Notes under the pieces: model-generated | The model's database searches: none | Told to the model about the DNA's origin: nothing | Seen by the model: the letters and a program-made list of their open reading frames with translations, nothing else | Position numbers and translations under genes: made by a program | Shown: positions 27,594-36,340 of the stretch, piece after piece | Numbering within the stretch: the stretch's first letter is position 1 | How the letters are laid out: each line of letters begins with the position of its first letter | Assembly (NCBI RefSeq): GCF_027568395.1 | Contig: NZ_JANKZL010000012.1 | Location: 1 to 64,000, forward strand | Origin: Aminobacter sp. HY435 | Lineage (GTDB): Bacteria; Pseudomonadota; Alphaproteobacteria; Rhizobiales; Rhizobiaceae | Direction: 5' to 3' | Length of the DNA stretch: 64,000 nt

Positions 27594-28007
27594 TTACGGC
27601 CGGGGCGTATCGGCCGCCAACGCATCGAGACTGGCGCTGTTCGGACAGAAATCCTGATAGGTGTCGTTGAATTCGGCCGTCGCGAGCTGGGCGCTGCAGC
27701 GGCTGCGTTGCGCGCACAGCATGCAGGTGCGGCGCATGTCGCGGTTCCACTCCGGCTGCCGGCGCTCGAAGGCGATCGGGTCGACGCCCTTCGCCTTCAT
27801 TGCTTCGGGCAACAGGATCGTCGATGCAAAGGCATGCCGCATCGCCCGTTGGAAGTCTGGGCGGGAAAGCCCGCATTCGCCAAGCACCCTGTCGCCTTCG
27901 GCGGGAGCGAGTGCCGCGATCTCGTTGACAGCGGCGCGGCGCCGCCGCCAGTCCCGGACGGTCAGTACTGCCGAATGCCAAAAACCATGCGTTTGCGAAA
28001 TGCCCAT
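27594..28007 (-). CDS. DUF6455-like protein
   Basis: This 137-aa soluble protein resembles DUF6455 proteins. It is helical with a Cys-rich C-terminal half (CMLCAQRSRCSAQL and FCPNSASL). The four Cys could bind a metal. The ATG at 28007 has GGAGGCGGGAATGG just upstream. A longer frame to 28328 would overlap the hpd terminator and is not used. Function is unknown. Confidence 0.65.
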   Translation of the reverse strand: MGISQTHGFWHSAVLTVRDWRRRRAAVNEIAALAPAEGDRVLGECGLSRPDFQRAMRHAFASTILLPEAMKAKGVDPIAFERRQPEWNRDMRRTCMLCAQRSRCSAQLATAEFNDTYQDFCPNSASLDALAADTPRP

Positions 28008-28119
28008 TCCCGCCTCCTGGATGCCTCCGACGGACACGATGCCCGTTCCGGAAACGATGGTTACACGGCGAGGCGGCAGGGCACTTTGTCCTGGATCAAA
28101 CGCCTGGATATTGTATTGC

Positions 28120-28159
28120 AAAAAAAATCGGACGGCCCGCCTGCGCAGAAACCGCCCGA
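28120..28159 (-). terminator. Rho-independent terminator of hpd
   Basis: On the minus strand, TCGGGCGG and CCGTCCGA (28152-28159 and 28128-28135 on the plus strand) form a stem with one G-T wobble. An uninterrupted 8-nt T-tract (28120-28127) follows. It lies 30 bp beyond the hpd stop. Confidence 0.75.
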
Positions 28160-28188
28160 CTGGAAGCCTTTGCCCGTACCGTCGCCGA

Positions 28189-29304
28189 TCAGGCGGCGGC
28201 AGCATCCTTGGAGATCGCGCCGCGGCGGATCTGGTCTTCCTCGATGGATTCGAACAGAGCGCGGAAATTGCCTTCGCCGAAGCCCTCGTCGCCCTTGCGC
28301 TGGATGAACTCGAAGAAGATCGGTCCAATCACCGTCTTGGAGAAGATCTGCAACAGGATCTTGGTCATGCCGCCATCGACCACGCCTTCGCCGTCGATCA
28401 GGATGCCGTGTTTCTTCATCCGTTCGACTGGCTCGTCATGGCCATGCACGCGAGTGTGCGAGAGTTCATAATAGGTGTCAGGCGGGCCGGGCATGAACTT
28501 CAGGCCCTTGTCGGCGATCAGGTCGGTGGAGCCGTAGATGTCGTCGGTGCCGACGGCGATGTGCTGGATGCCTTCGCCCTTGTACTTGCGCAGATATTCC
28601 TCGATCTGGCTGGTGTCGTCCTTGGACTCGTTCAGCGGGATGCGGATCTTGCCGCAGGGCGAGGTGATGGCGCGGCTGACGAGGCCGGTGATGCGGCCGT
28701 CGATGTTGAAGAAGTGGATCTGCCTGAAGCCGAACAGCTCGCGGTAGAAGTCCCACCATTTGTCCATGTTGCCGCGATAGACGTTGTGGGTCAGGTGGTC
28801 GAGGAAATAGAAGCCGACGCCGGCAGGCTTGGGATCGGTCTCGCCGAGCCAGTCGAATTCGGCGGCGTAGGTCGAGCCCTTGGCGCCGTACTTGTCGACG
28901 AAATAGAGCAGCGAGCCGCCGATGCCGACAACGGCCGGCACATCGAGCGCCTTGTCATTGCCGGTGTAGGGCACGGCACCCTTCGATACCGCGTGGTTGA
29001 AGGCGTGCTTGGCGTCAACCACGCGCCAGGCCATCGAGGCGGCGCATGGGCCGTGCTCGTCGACAAAGCGCATGGCGTGGCTGCCCGGCTCGGCATTGAC
29101 GATGTAGTTGATGTCGCCCTGGCGCCAGACGGTGATGTTCTTGGTCTTGTGACGCGCGACAGGAACGTAGCCCATGCGGGCGAACAGCTCCTCGAGCTTT
29201 TCCGGTTCCGGATGCGCGAATTCGACAAATTCGAAGCCGTCGGTGCCGGCGGGGTTGTCGGCGCTTATCCTGGCCGGCGGCGCATCGTGCGGAAACGGGC
29301 CCAT
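28189..29304 (-). CDS. hpd: 4-hydroxyphenylpyruvate dioxygenase
   Basis: This 371-aa Fe(II) dioxygenase converts 4-hydroxyphenylpyruvate to homogentisate in tyrosine catabolism. The three iron-ligand motifs are present: DHLTHNVYRG near 160, GIQHIAVG near 240 and IFFEFIQRKGDEGFGEGNF near the C-terminus. The ATG at 29304, behind GAGGAGG, gives the normal length; the upstream frame to 29370 would run into the operator region. It is divergent from an Lrp-type regulator. Confidence 0.95.
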   Translation of the reverse strand: MGPFPHDAPPARISADNPAGTDGFEFVEFAHPEPEKLEELFARMGYVPVARHKTKNITVWRQGDINYIVNAEPGSHAMRFVDEHGPCAASMAWRVVDAKHAFNHAVSKGAVPYTGNDKALDVPAVVGIGGSLLYFVDKYGAKGSTYAAEFDWLGETDPKPAGVGFYFLDHLTHNVYRGNMDKWWDFYRELFGFRQIHFFNIDGRITGLVSRAITSPCGKIRIPLNESKDDTSQIEEYLRKYKGEGIQHIAVGTDDIYGSTDLIADKGLKFMPGPPDTYYELSHTRVHGHDEPVERMKKHGILIDGEGVVDGGMTKILLQIFSKTVIGPIFFEFIQRKGDEGFGEGNFRALFESIEEDQIRRGAISKDAAAA

Positions 29305-29354
29305 GGCAAATCCTCCTCGATTTCTAGGTGGTGCATATTGTGCTCCCGATCCGA

Positions 29355-29369
29355 TGCAATGTGCTTGCA
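29355..29369. promoter_or_regulatory. Palindromic operator between hpd and the Lrp-type gene
   Basis: TGCAA (29355-29359) and TTGCA (29365-29369) flank a 5-nt spacer. With the flanking A and T they make ATGCAATGTGCTTGCAT. It lies 51 bp upstream of hpd and 61 bp upstream of the regulator start. This suits autoregulation and control of hpd by the divergent Lrp/AsnC protein (inference). Confidence 0.5.
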
Positions 29370-29429
29370 TTCTGACTCAAAATGCGACGATCTATGCACA
29401 AAGCGCGCATGAATGTGGGGAAGTATGCA

Positions 29430-29897
29430 ATGCCTGACGGTCTCGACCAATTTGACCTGAAGATCCTGCGCGAGTTGCAGCGCGACGGCCGGCTGACCAA
29501 TAACGAGCTGTCGGAAAAGATCGCGCTGTCGGCCTCGCAATGTTCGCGCCGGCGGGCGCGGCTGGAGGCGGACGGCTATGTCTGCGGCTACCAGGCCATG
29601 CTCGACCGCGAAAAGCTCGGGCTCGACCTGCTGGTGGTCATCTCGGTGACGCTCGCCACCCATAACCGCGACAACGCCCAGCGTTTCGCGCGCCTGGTCA
29701 ATGATCTGCCCGAGGTGCTGGAGGCCTATTCGCTGACCGGCGAGATGGACTATCACATCAAGGTCGCGGTGCGCGGGCTGTCGGATTTGTCGCGCTTCGT
29801 CAACGAGGTTCTGTTGCCGCACGATTCCGTGCAGCATGTGAAGACGGCGATCGTGCTGAATACGCTGAAGCAGTTCGGCCCACTGCCGATCGGGTAG
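29430..29897 (+). CDS. Lrp/AsnC-family transcriptional regulator
   Basis: This 155-aa protein has an N-terminal AsnC-type HTH (FDLKILRELQRDGRLTNNELSEKIALSASQCSRR). A C-terminal RAM/AsnC ligand domain follows (EVLEAYSLTGEMDYHIKVAVRGLSDLSRF). The ATG at 29430, behind GTGGGGAAG, is preferred; an earlier in-frame ATG at 29382 would add 16 atypical residues. Divergence from hpd suggests it regulates hpd in response to an aromatic amino acid. Confidence 0.88.
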   Translation: MPDGLDQFDLKILRELQRDGRLTNNELSEKIALSASQCSRRRARLEADGYVCGYQAMLDREKLGLDLLVVISVTLATHNRDNAQRFARLVNDLPEVLEAYSLTGEMDYHIKVAVRGLSDLSRFVNEVLLPHDSVQHVKTAIVLNTLKQFGPLPIG

Positions 29898-29921
29898 GGT
29901 GCGCAAAGCGCGACGCAGACG

Positions 29922-30030
29922 CCCTCCCTCCCCCTTGTGGGGAGGGATAAAGGGTGGGGGTGCGGCGCGGAAGCGAGATTGCGGGATACGATACCCCCAC
30001 CCCTAACCCCTCCCCACAAGGGGGAGGGGG
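29922..30030. repeat. Long inverted repeat of the CCCTCCCC-CTTGTGGGG type (copy 1)
   Basis: CCCCCTTGTGGGGAGGG near 29930-29946 and CCCCTCCCCACAAGGGGGAG at 30008-30027 are inverted arms around about 60 bp. A secondary pair, GGTGGGGGT/ACCCCCACC, lies inside. It separates the Lrp and MarR genes, whose ends converge here, and could act as a bidirectional terminator. Related copies are at 49249 and 53927. Confidence 0.65.
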
Positions 30031-30031
30031 A

Positions 30032-30478
30032 CTATCGCCGCTTCGTGAGCAGAGCCCGCTCGACATCGGCCAGCCCGGCTTCGATGCGCTCGATGGCACC
30101 AGGGCCGAGCGCCTTCTCAATGCCTGCCTGATAGGCGTGGGCGAGGTCTGCGATCTCGCGATAAGCCTTCTGGCCCTGCGCCGTCAGTTCGAGATGTTCG
30201 ACGCGGCGGTCGGTCTCGTTGTCCTGGCGCCTCAGCCAGCGGCGCTGCTCGAGATCGCGCACCGCGCGGCTGACCTTGGTCTTGTGCATATTGGAGTGAA
30301 TGCCGATCTCGGTCGCGGTCATCCGGCCGGCGCTGCCGAGGGCCGCAAGCGCGCGCCACTCCGGCCGCGTCATCTGGAAACGCTGCTTGTACTCCTTCGA
30401 GAAGCTGACACTGATGAGTTCCGCCGCCCGGTTCAGCCTGTAGGGCAGGAAACTCTCGAGATCGAATGCCTCGGACAT
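30032..30478 (-). CDS. MarR-family transcriptional regulator
   Basis: This 148-aa winged-helix repressor-like protein has a core of TRPEWRALAALGSAGRMTATEIG and HKTKVSRAVRDLEQRRWLRRQ, followed by DRRVEHLELTAQGQKAY. The ATG at 30478 is preferred over a start 16 codons upstream. It is divergent from hmgA with an 83-bp gap carrying two GTTACA repeats (30495, 30510). A HmgR-like role controlling hmgA-fahA-maiA is inferred from position. Confidence 0.87.
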   Translation of the reverse strand: MSEAFDLESFLPYRLNRAAELISVSFSKEYKQRFQMTRPEWRALAALGSAGRMTATEIGIHSNMHKTKVSRAVRDLEQRRWLRRQDNETDRRVEHLELTAQGQKAYREIADLAHAYQAGIEKALGPGAIERIEAGLADVERALLTKRR

Positions 30479-30494
30479 CGTACAGCCTTTGATA

Positions 30495-30515
30495 GTTACA
30501 AAATCGACGGTTACA
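30495..30515. promoter_or_regulatory. Direct GTTACA repeats in the marR-hmgA gap
   Basis: GTTACA occurs at 30495-30500 and 30510-30515, starting 15 bp apart. The second is followed by an imperfect palindrome, GGTTACACTTGCAACC. This may be a MarR-type operator; evidence is positional only. Confidence 0.3.
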
Positions 30516-30561
30516 CTTGCAACCAATCGACGATCTCATGCGCTGACGGGAGGTGCAAGCC

Positions 30562-31911
30562 GTGCTCGACAAAACCGACAAGCAGGTGACTTCGAATTCT
30601 GGTGTGAAGTACATGCCCGGCTTCGGCAACGACTTCGAGACCGAGGCGTTGCCCGGCGCCTTGCCGCAGGGCCAGAACAGCCCGCAGAAGTGCAACTACG
30701 GCCTCTACGCCGAGCAGCTGTCGGGCTCGCCCTTCACCGCGCCGCGCGGCACCAACGAGCGCTCCTGGCTCTACCGCATCCGTCCGAGCGTGCGCCACAC
30801 CAAGCGCTTTTCCGCCGCCAGCTATCCGCACTGGAAGACCGCGCCGTGCCTCGACGACCATTCGCTGGCGCTGGGCCAACTGCGCTGGGGGCCGCTGCCT
30901 TCACCAACGGGTAAGGTGAACTTCGTCCAGGGCATTCGCACCATGACGACGGCCGGCGATACGATGACCCAGGTCGGCATGGCCGCTCACGTCTATGCCT
31001 TCAACGACGACATGGTCGACGATTACTTCTTCAATGCCGACGGTGAGCTTTTGATCGTGCCGGAGGTCGGATCGATCCGCATCTTCACCGAAATGGGCGT
31101 TATCGACGTCGAGCCGTCGGAGATCTGCCTGATCCCGCGCGGCATGATGTTCAAGGTCGCTCGATCAGGCGATGGCGAGCTGCGGCGCGGCTACATCTGC
31201 GAGAACTATGGCGCCAAGTTCACGCTGCCGGATCGCGGGCCGATCGGTGCGAATTGCCTCGCCAATCCGCGCGACTTCAAGACACCGACGGCTGCCTATG
31301 AGGACAAGGAGACGCCTTGTCGCGTGCTGGTCAAATGGTGCGGCAAATTCCATGTCACCGAGATCGGCCACTCGCCGCTCGACGTCGTCGCCTGGCATGG
31401 CAACTACGCGCCGTTCAAATATGACCTCCGCACTTTCTCGCCGGTCGGCGCGATCCTGTTCGACCATCCCGATCCGTCGATCTTCACCGTCCTGACGGCA
31501 CCGACCGAGGAGGCAGGTACGGCCAATGTCGATTTCGTCATCTTCCCGCCGCGCTGGCTGGTGGCCGAGCACAGCTTCCGTCCGCCCTGGTATCACCGCA
31601 ACATCATGAGCGAGTTCATGGGGCTGATCTACGGTCAGTACGACGCCAAGGAAGAGGGCTTCGTGCCGGGAGGCATGAGCCTGCACAACATGATGCTGCC
31701 GCACGGGCCGGATGCGATGGGCTTCGAGAAGGCGTCGAACGGCGAGCTCAAGCCGGTCAAGCTCGACAATACCATGGCCTTCATGTTCGAGACGCGCTTT
31801 CCCCAGCAGCTGACGAAATTCGCCGCCGAACTCGAAACTCTGCAGGACAACTACATCGATTGCTGGGATGGTCTCGAACGCAAGTTCGACGGAACGCCTG
31901 GCATCAAGTGA
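30562..31911 (+). CDS. hmgA: Homogentisate 1,2-dioxygenase
   Basis: This 449-aa cupin-fold iron dioxygenase opens the ring of homogentisate to maleylacetoacetate. Characteristic segments include [23 protein letters not shown] near the start and [19 protein letters not shown]. The C-terminal [14 protein letters not shown] carries iron-ligand histidines. GGGAGG at 30548-30553 is best spaced for the GTG at 30562; a GTG at 30553 would overlap the RBS. It is first in an operon with fahA (13-bp gap) and maiA. Confidence 0.95.
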   Translation: MLDKTDKQVTSNSGVKYMPGFGNDFETEALPGALPQGQNSPQKCNYGLYAEQLSGSPFTAPRGTNERSWLYRIRPSVRHTKRFSAASYPHWKTAPCLDDHSLALGQLRWGPLPSPTGKVNFVQGIRTMTTAGDTMTQVGMAAHVYAFNDDMVDDYFFNADGELLIVPEVGSIRIFTEMGVIDVEPSEICLIPRGMMFKVARSGDGELRRGYICENYGAKFTLPDRGPIGANCLANPRDFKTPTAAYEDKETPCRVLVKWCGKFHVTEIGHSPLDVVAWHGNYAPFKYDLRTFSPVGAILFDHPDPSIFTVLTAPTEEAGTANVDFVIFPPRWLVAEHSFRPPWYHRNIMSEFMGLIYGQYDAKEEGFVPGGMSLHNMMLPHGPDAMGFEKASNGELKPVKLDNTMAFMFETRFPQQLTKFAAELETLQDNYIDCWDGLERKFDGTPGIK

Positions 31912-31924
31912 AGACAGGGAAGAC

Positions 31925-32941
31925 ATGAAGCTCGCAACACTGAAAGACTCCACCCGCGACGGCCGCCTTGTCGTCGTGTCGCGTGACCTGACGCTGTGCT
32001 CGGAAGTCGGCCACATCGCCCGTACCTTGCAGGCGGCACTCGACGACTGGGCCCATGTCGGCCCGCGCCTCGCCAATGTCGCCGAGGGCATCGAGACCGG
32101 CAGCCAACCGACCATCCGCTTCCACGAACACGCTGCCACGTCGCCCCTGCCGCGCGCCTACCAGTGGGCCGACGGCTCGGCCTATGTGAACCATGTCGAG
32201 CTGGTGCGGAAGGCGCGTGGCGCCGAGATGCCGGCAAGCTTCTGGACCGACCCGCTGATGTATCAGGGCGGCTCGGATTCGTTCCTCGGCCCGCGCGATG
32301 CCATCGTCATGGCCGACGAGGCCTGGGGCATCGATCTGGAAGGCGAGGTCGCCGTCATCGTCGACGACGTGGCGATGGGCGCCTCGGTTGAAGAGGCACG
32401 CGAGGCAATCCGCCTTGTCATGCTGGTCAATGACGTGTCGTTGCGCGGGCTTATCCCGGCCGAGCTGGCCAAGGGTTTCGGCTTCTTCCAGTCCAAGCCG
32501 TCGACGGCGTTTTCGCCGGTGGCCGTCTCGCCCGACGAGCTGGGCGATGCCTGGGACGGCGGCAAGTTGCATCTGCCGCTTTTGGCCAGCATCAACGGCA
32601 AGCCGTTCGGCCGGGCCAATGCCGGCACAGACATGACCTTCGATTTCGGCCAGCTCGTCGCCCATGCCGCGAAGACACGGCCGCTGGTGGCAGGCACGAT
32701 CATCGGCTCGGGCACGGTGTCGAACAAGCTCGACGGCGGGCCGGGCAAGCCGATCGGCGAGGGCGGGGCGGGCTATTCCTGCATCGCCGAAATCCGCACC
32801 ATCGAGACCATCGAGCAGGGGGCGGCGAAGACGCCGTTCCTGAAGTTCGGCGACCAGGTCCGCATCGAGATGCACGACAAATCGGGCCACTCGATCTTCG
32901 GCGCCATCGAGCAGACCGTAACCAAGTACGAGAAAGCGTGA
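31925..32941 (+). CDS. fahA: Fumarylacetoacetate hydrolase family protein
   Basis: This 338-aa FAH-superfamily enzyme is expected to cleave fumarylacetoacetate to fumarate and acetoacetate. Metal-binding and core motifs are EGEVAVIVDDV near 140 and LVNDVSLRGLIPAELAKGFGFFQSKPSTAFSP. GTIIGSGTVSN is also present. Its position between hmgA and maiA supports the role over a generic 2-keto-4-pentenoate hydratase. The ATG at 31925 lies 13 bp past the hmgA stop. Confidence 0.9.
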   Translation: MKLATLKDSTRDGRLVVVSRDLTLCSEVGHIARTLQAALDDWAHVGPRLANVAEGIETGSQPTIRFHEHAATSPLPRAYQWADGSAYVNHVELVRKARGAEMPASFWTDPLMYQGGSDSFLGPRDAIVMADEAWGIDLEGEVAVIVDDVAMGASVEEAREAIRLVMLVNDVSLRGLIPAELAKGFGFFQSKPSTAFSPVAVSPDELGDAWDGGKLHLPLLASINGKPFGRANAGTDMTFDFGQLVAHAAKTRPLVAGTIIGSGTVSNKLDGGPGKPIGEGGAGYSCIAEIRTIETIEQGAAKTPFLKFGDQVRIEMHDKSGHSIFGAIEQTVTKYEKA

Positions 32942-32946
32942 GTGCG

Positions 32947-33585
32947 ATGAGCGACACGGTCCTGTTCGACTACTGGCGCTCGTCGGCGAGTTATCGCGTG
33001 CGCATCGCGCTCAACATGCTGGGCGAGGATTTTCGCGCGGTATCCATCGATCTTTTGGCCAAGAGCCAGAAGTCGGAGGAACACCTGGCGCGCAACCCGC
33101 AAGGGCTGGTGCCGGTGCTCGACATCGACGGCCACGTCTTCACCCAGTCCCTGGCGATCATCGAATATCTCGATGAGACCAGGCATCCCGGCTTCCTGCC
33201 GGCCGATCCGGTCGGCCGCCAGCGCGTCCGCCAGCTGTCTTATGCCATCGCCATGGAAATCCATGCCGTCTGCAACACCGGGGTGATCGCCGAGCTGATG
33301 ACGCTGGTCGATGACGGCGAGGCCGCGCGCGACGCCTGGATGCGGAAGTTCATCGGCGATGGCCTGGCAGCGTTCGAAAAGCTGCTCGATCATCCCGCGA
33401 CCGGCACATTCTGCCACGGCGATGCCCCCACCATGGCCGACTTCTGCCTGGTGCCGCAGGTCTACAATGCGCGGCGCTGGAATGTCGACGTTTCAGGCCT
33501 GCCGCGTGTGCTTGACATCGCCGGCCGCTGCGAAGCAATCGCGGCCTTTGCCAAGGCGCGTCCCAACCCGCCGACAGCACACTGA
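32947..33585 (+). CDS. maiA: Maleylacetoacetate isomerase
   Basis: This 212-aa zeta-class glutathione S-transferase isomerises maleylacetoacetate to fumarylacetoacetate using glutathione. The zeta signature SSASYRVRIALN (about 12-23) contains the active-site Ser pair, and NPQGLVPVLDIDG and QSLAIIEYLDE are glutathione-site segments. The ATG at 32947 is preferred over a GTG at 32938 that overlaps the fahA stop. It ends the operon. Confidence 0.93.
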   Translation: MSDTVLFDYWRSSASYRVRIALNMLGEDFRAVSIDLLAKSQKSEEHLARNPQGLVPVLDIDGHVFTQSLAIIEYLDETRHPGFLPADPVGRQRVRQLSYAIAMEIHAVCNTGVIAELMTLVDDGEAARDAWMRKFIGDGLAAFEKLLDHPATGTFCHGDAPTMADFCLVPQVYNARRWNVDVSGLPRVLDIAGRCEAIAAFAKARPNPPTAH

Positions 33586-33611
33586 GAGCGTATCTGCACC
33601 AGCAATGAGAC

Positions 33612-33642
33612 GGGCCGCGATGTTGCCACCGCGGCCCTTTTT
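33612..33642 (+). terminator. Rho-independent terminator after maiA
   Basis: GGGCCGCG (33612-33619) and CGCGGCCC (33630-33637) are perfect 8-bp arms followed by TTTTT. It lies between maiA and the converging phytase-like gene. Confidence 0.8.
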
Positions 33643-33659
33643 CGTGTCGAGATTGCGGC

Positions 33660-35867
33660 TCAGTTGATTGCGGCGATGTTGCCGAGGCGCAGGAACAGCG
33701 TTTCGCCGGAGGAGTCATCGACGCCGTCATTGTCGGTGACGACGAAGGCGTTACCTGCCGCGTCGATGGCGAAGCCTTCGACCTTGTCGACGACATAGCC
33801 ATTGGTCGCTGCCTTGAGGTCCGGCACGAGATCGCGGACCAGGGTCTTTTCGACCACCGGCAGTTCGCCGCCCAGCTTGGCCGGCTTGAAGCCGTCGAGC
33901 GCAACGGCATAGACGCGCTTGTTCTTGGCTTCCTGGCCGATCAGGTTGTCGCGTTCGACGATGAACAGCTTGCCGTCGTGGGCGGTGATCTCCGACAGGC
34001 CGACCCAGCCCTTTTCGGTGGCGTCGAGCGGGTAGCGCACCGCCGACCACTCCTTGTTCTTGGGCTTGTAGGCCAGGAGCTTGGCCTGGCCCTTGGGGTC
34101 GTCGGCCCATTCGCGCTGGATCGCCATGACCAGCGTCAGGTCGTCGCCTTCGCCAAGCGTGGTGATGCCCTCGAGGCCGAACCGGGTCTCGCCGGCGAGC
34201 AGTTCGGCCGGGAACGCGATTTCTTCCTTGATCTCGCCCTTGGCGTTGACGTTGTAGACGGCATGCGGCGTCAGCTTGTCGGAGCGGCCTTCCGAGGCCA
34301 GCCAGAAGCCGTCCTTGCCGTCGGTGACGATGCCTTCAAGGTCGAGCTTCTGGGCAGGCTGGCCGTCGCGGCTGACGATGGTCTTCGCCGTGATCAGGGC
34401 AGGGGTCTTGGTCGCGTCGATGGTGAAGATCGCCGGAGCCGAACGGTAGACCGAGTCGGAGACGGCATAGAGCTTGCCGGCTTCCTTGGGATCGGCAACG
34501 AGGCCCGAGAGCGCGCCCCAGCCAAGCGGCGTGCCGTCGTCGCTGAAGGTCGACTTGATCTGCGGATAGGCGGCTTCGCCTTGGCCGAGTTCGTAGACCA
34601 TGACGTGCGAGCGCGCGAGGCCGTCTTCGCCGAGGTCGGTTTCGTTGGCCGTGACCAGGAGGTTGCGCTGCGGGATGGCGACAAGCCCCTCCGGACCGAT
34701 GCCCGACGGCAGCAGCTGCAGGAACTCGGGCTCCTTGCCGGTGTCCTGGTAGACGCCAACCAGCGAGGCGCGTTCGGCGGCAACGAAGATCAGATTCCGC
34801 TCGCCGAAGGTCGCGAACTCCAGGCCTTCCGGCTCGATGCCCTTCTTGTTGCGGGCGTCGGGATAGTGGCCGGCGGCGGCAGCCTGGTATTCGAAGGACG
34901 GGCCGGATTCGTAGAGCACGTCGCCGGTCCTGGAGAAGATGGTGAAGCCGCGCGCGCCGCCCCTGTAGTCGCCCTCGTTGGCAACCACGAGACGGTCGGT
35001 GTCGAGCCATTTCACCGCGTCGGGTTCGCGCGGGGCGTTCTCGACCTTGCCTGAGAACTTGAGCGCGCCGTCCTTCTTGGTGTCGACGTTTTCGAGCGTG
35101 ACTTCGCCTGCTGGGAAGTGCGAGACGATCCTGGCGGTTGCGGCGTCGACGATGGCGATGTGGTTGTTTTCCTGCAGGGTGACCGCGATCTCGCCGTTGT
35201 CGTTGAACGAAACGAACTCCGGCTCGGGATCCTCAGGCGAAACGGTTGCGATGCCGGTCAGGTCGACGGTCTTGATCGAGGCGCAGTCGGGCGCGCCGTC
35301 CTTGAGCGCGATTATCTTCAGGTTGCCGGCCGGCAGCTGCGGCAGCGCGCCTTCGTTGAGCTCTTCGTCGCGCTCGTTCTCGATGGCGACTGCAAGGAAC
35401 GCTCCGTCCTTGCTGAGCGCCACCGAATCCGGCTGGCCGCCGAGGTCGCACGAGGCATTGATCGCCTTGCTGGCGAGATCGATGACCGTCAGGTTGCCCG
35501 ACGGCTCCTGCTTGCTCTTCGAAGTGTTGACGCCGGCAAGCACCTTCTGGCCGGCGACGATGACAGAGGTCGGCTCGCCGTCGATCTTGACGAAGCCGGC
35601 GGCCTTCGGTGCCTTGGCGTCGCTGATGTCGATGAAGCCGACGCCGCCGAGCGGGCTGTCGGAATAGACCAGCGTCATGCCGTCGTCGCTGGCGGTGATG
35701 ATCTCCGAGGAGGTCAGCGTCGCCGGATCGGCGTCGGCGGGCAGATTCTGGGCGACCGGGAAGGTGGCGATGCGGTTGAAGACGTCCGCGGCATGGGCCG
35801 GAAGGCCTGCCGAGACGGTGAGGGCGGTTGTCAGAAACAGCAGTTTGCGGGGCATCTTGGCTGACAT
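33660..35867 (-). CDS. Secreted esterase-like/phytase-family beta-propeller protein
   Basis: This 735-aa exported protein has a signal peptide (MPRKLLFLTTALTVSAGLPAHA, cleavage about residue 26). A WD-like N-terminal beta-propeller carries repeats such as VIDLASKAINASCDLGGQPDSVALSKDGAFLAVAIE, followed by a phytase-like esterase domain of the PF13449 type (GPEGLVAIPQRNLLVTANE, DLEGIVTDGKDGFWLASEGRSD). It is probably periplasmic and metal-binding. The substrate is not clear; phosphate ester hydrolysis is a guess. It stands alone. Confidence 0.8.
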   Translation of the reverse strand: MSAKMPRKLLFLTTALTVSAGLPAHAADVFNRIATFPVAQNLPADADPATLTSSEIITASDDGMTLVYSDSPLGGVGFIDISDAKAPKAAGFVKIDGEPTSVIVAGQKVLAGVNTSKSKQEPSGNLTVIDLASKAINASCDLGGQPDSVALSKDGAFLAVAIENERDEELNEGALPQLPAGNLKIIALKDGAPDCASIKTVDLTGIATVSPEDPEPEFVSFNDNGEIAVTLQENNHIAIVDAATARIVSHFPAGEVTLENVDTKKDGALKFSGKVENAPREPDAVKWLDTDRLVVANEGDYRGGARGFTIFSRTGDVLYESGPSFEYQAAAAGHYPDARNKKGIEPEGLEFATFGERNLIFVAAERASLVGVYQDTGKEPEFLQLLPSGIGPEGLVAIPQRNLLVTANETDLGEDGLARSHVMVYELGQGEAAYPQIKSTFSDDGTPLGWGALSGLVADPKEAGKLYAVSDSVYRSAPAIFTIDATKTPALITAKTIVSRDGQPAQKLDLEGIVTDGKDGFWLASEGRSDKLTPHAVYNVNAKGEIKEEIAFPAELLAGETRFGLEGITTLGEGDDLTLVMAIQREWADDPKGQAKLLAYKPKNKEWSAVRYPLDATEKGWVGLSEITAHDGKLFIVERDNLIGQEAKNKRVYAVALDGFKPAKLGGELPVVEKTLVRDLVPDLKAATNGYVVDKVEGFAIDAAGNAFVVTDNDGVDDSSGETLFLRLGNIAAIN

Positions 35868-36340
35868 GGGTGATCCTCTTTGCCTGAACGAATTGCGGTC
35901 TCCGTTTGCGGCAGCGAGATTTCAGCGCGATGACATCTGGATGATGGTTTTGTGACGGCTGCCTCCTGTCGGTGTGCAGCGACATCCACAGATCAATGGC
36001 GATCAGCGCCAAGGGCACTCAACCCAGTGACGACCTGGTTGACGAGCTCGCGTTAGCCGGTGGAGAGCATTACCGCCGCAGCGGTTCCGGGCCGCTCGCG
36101 ACATCCCTCGATGAAATCTTGATCCGATGCGGATCGCGCTCGCCCATCCAGATCTATCTGCGCGTAGGTGCGTTTCATCTGCGGTTCCTTGCGTGCGATA
36201 ACCCATTGGCATCGCTGCAAAGTCGCAGGTCAAGGTAGAACGCACCCCGGCCGCATGGATTTGTCGCATAACAAACATTATGGAACAAGGAGACGACTGG
36301 ATCGCCAATGGCGGGGCTTGATATCGCTCTTTCGGCAAGA
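35868..36340. other. Gap between the phytase-like gene and soxG, with a transposase remnant
   Basis: These 473 bp hold the promoter and RBS of the phytase-like gene (minus strand) at the left end, an IS30-like remnant in the middle and no other convincing gene. Short frames on both strands here lack motifs. Confidence 0.5.
36053..36178 (-). pseudogene. Remnant of an IS30-family transposase N-terminus
   Basis: Reading from 36178 the frame begins MKRTYAQIDLD, the typical start of IS30-family transposases in rhizobia. It loses similarity at once and stops after 41 codons. No terminal repeats or further domains are visible. It suggests a decayed IS next to the sox operon. The match is to a short segment recalled from family knowledge. 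Confidence 0.4.
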
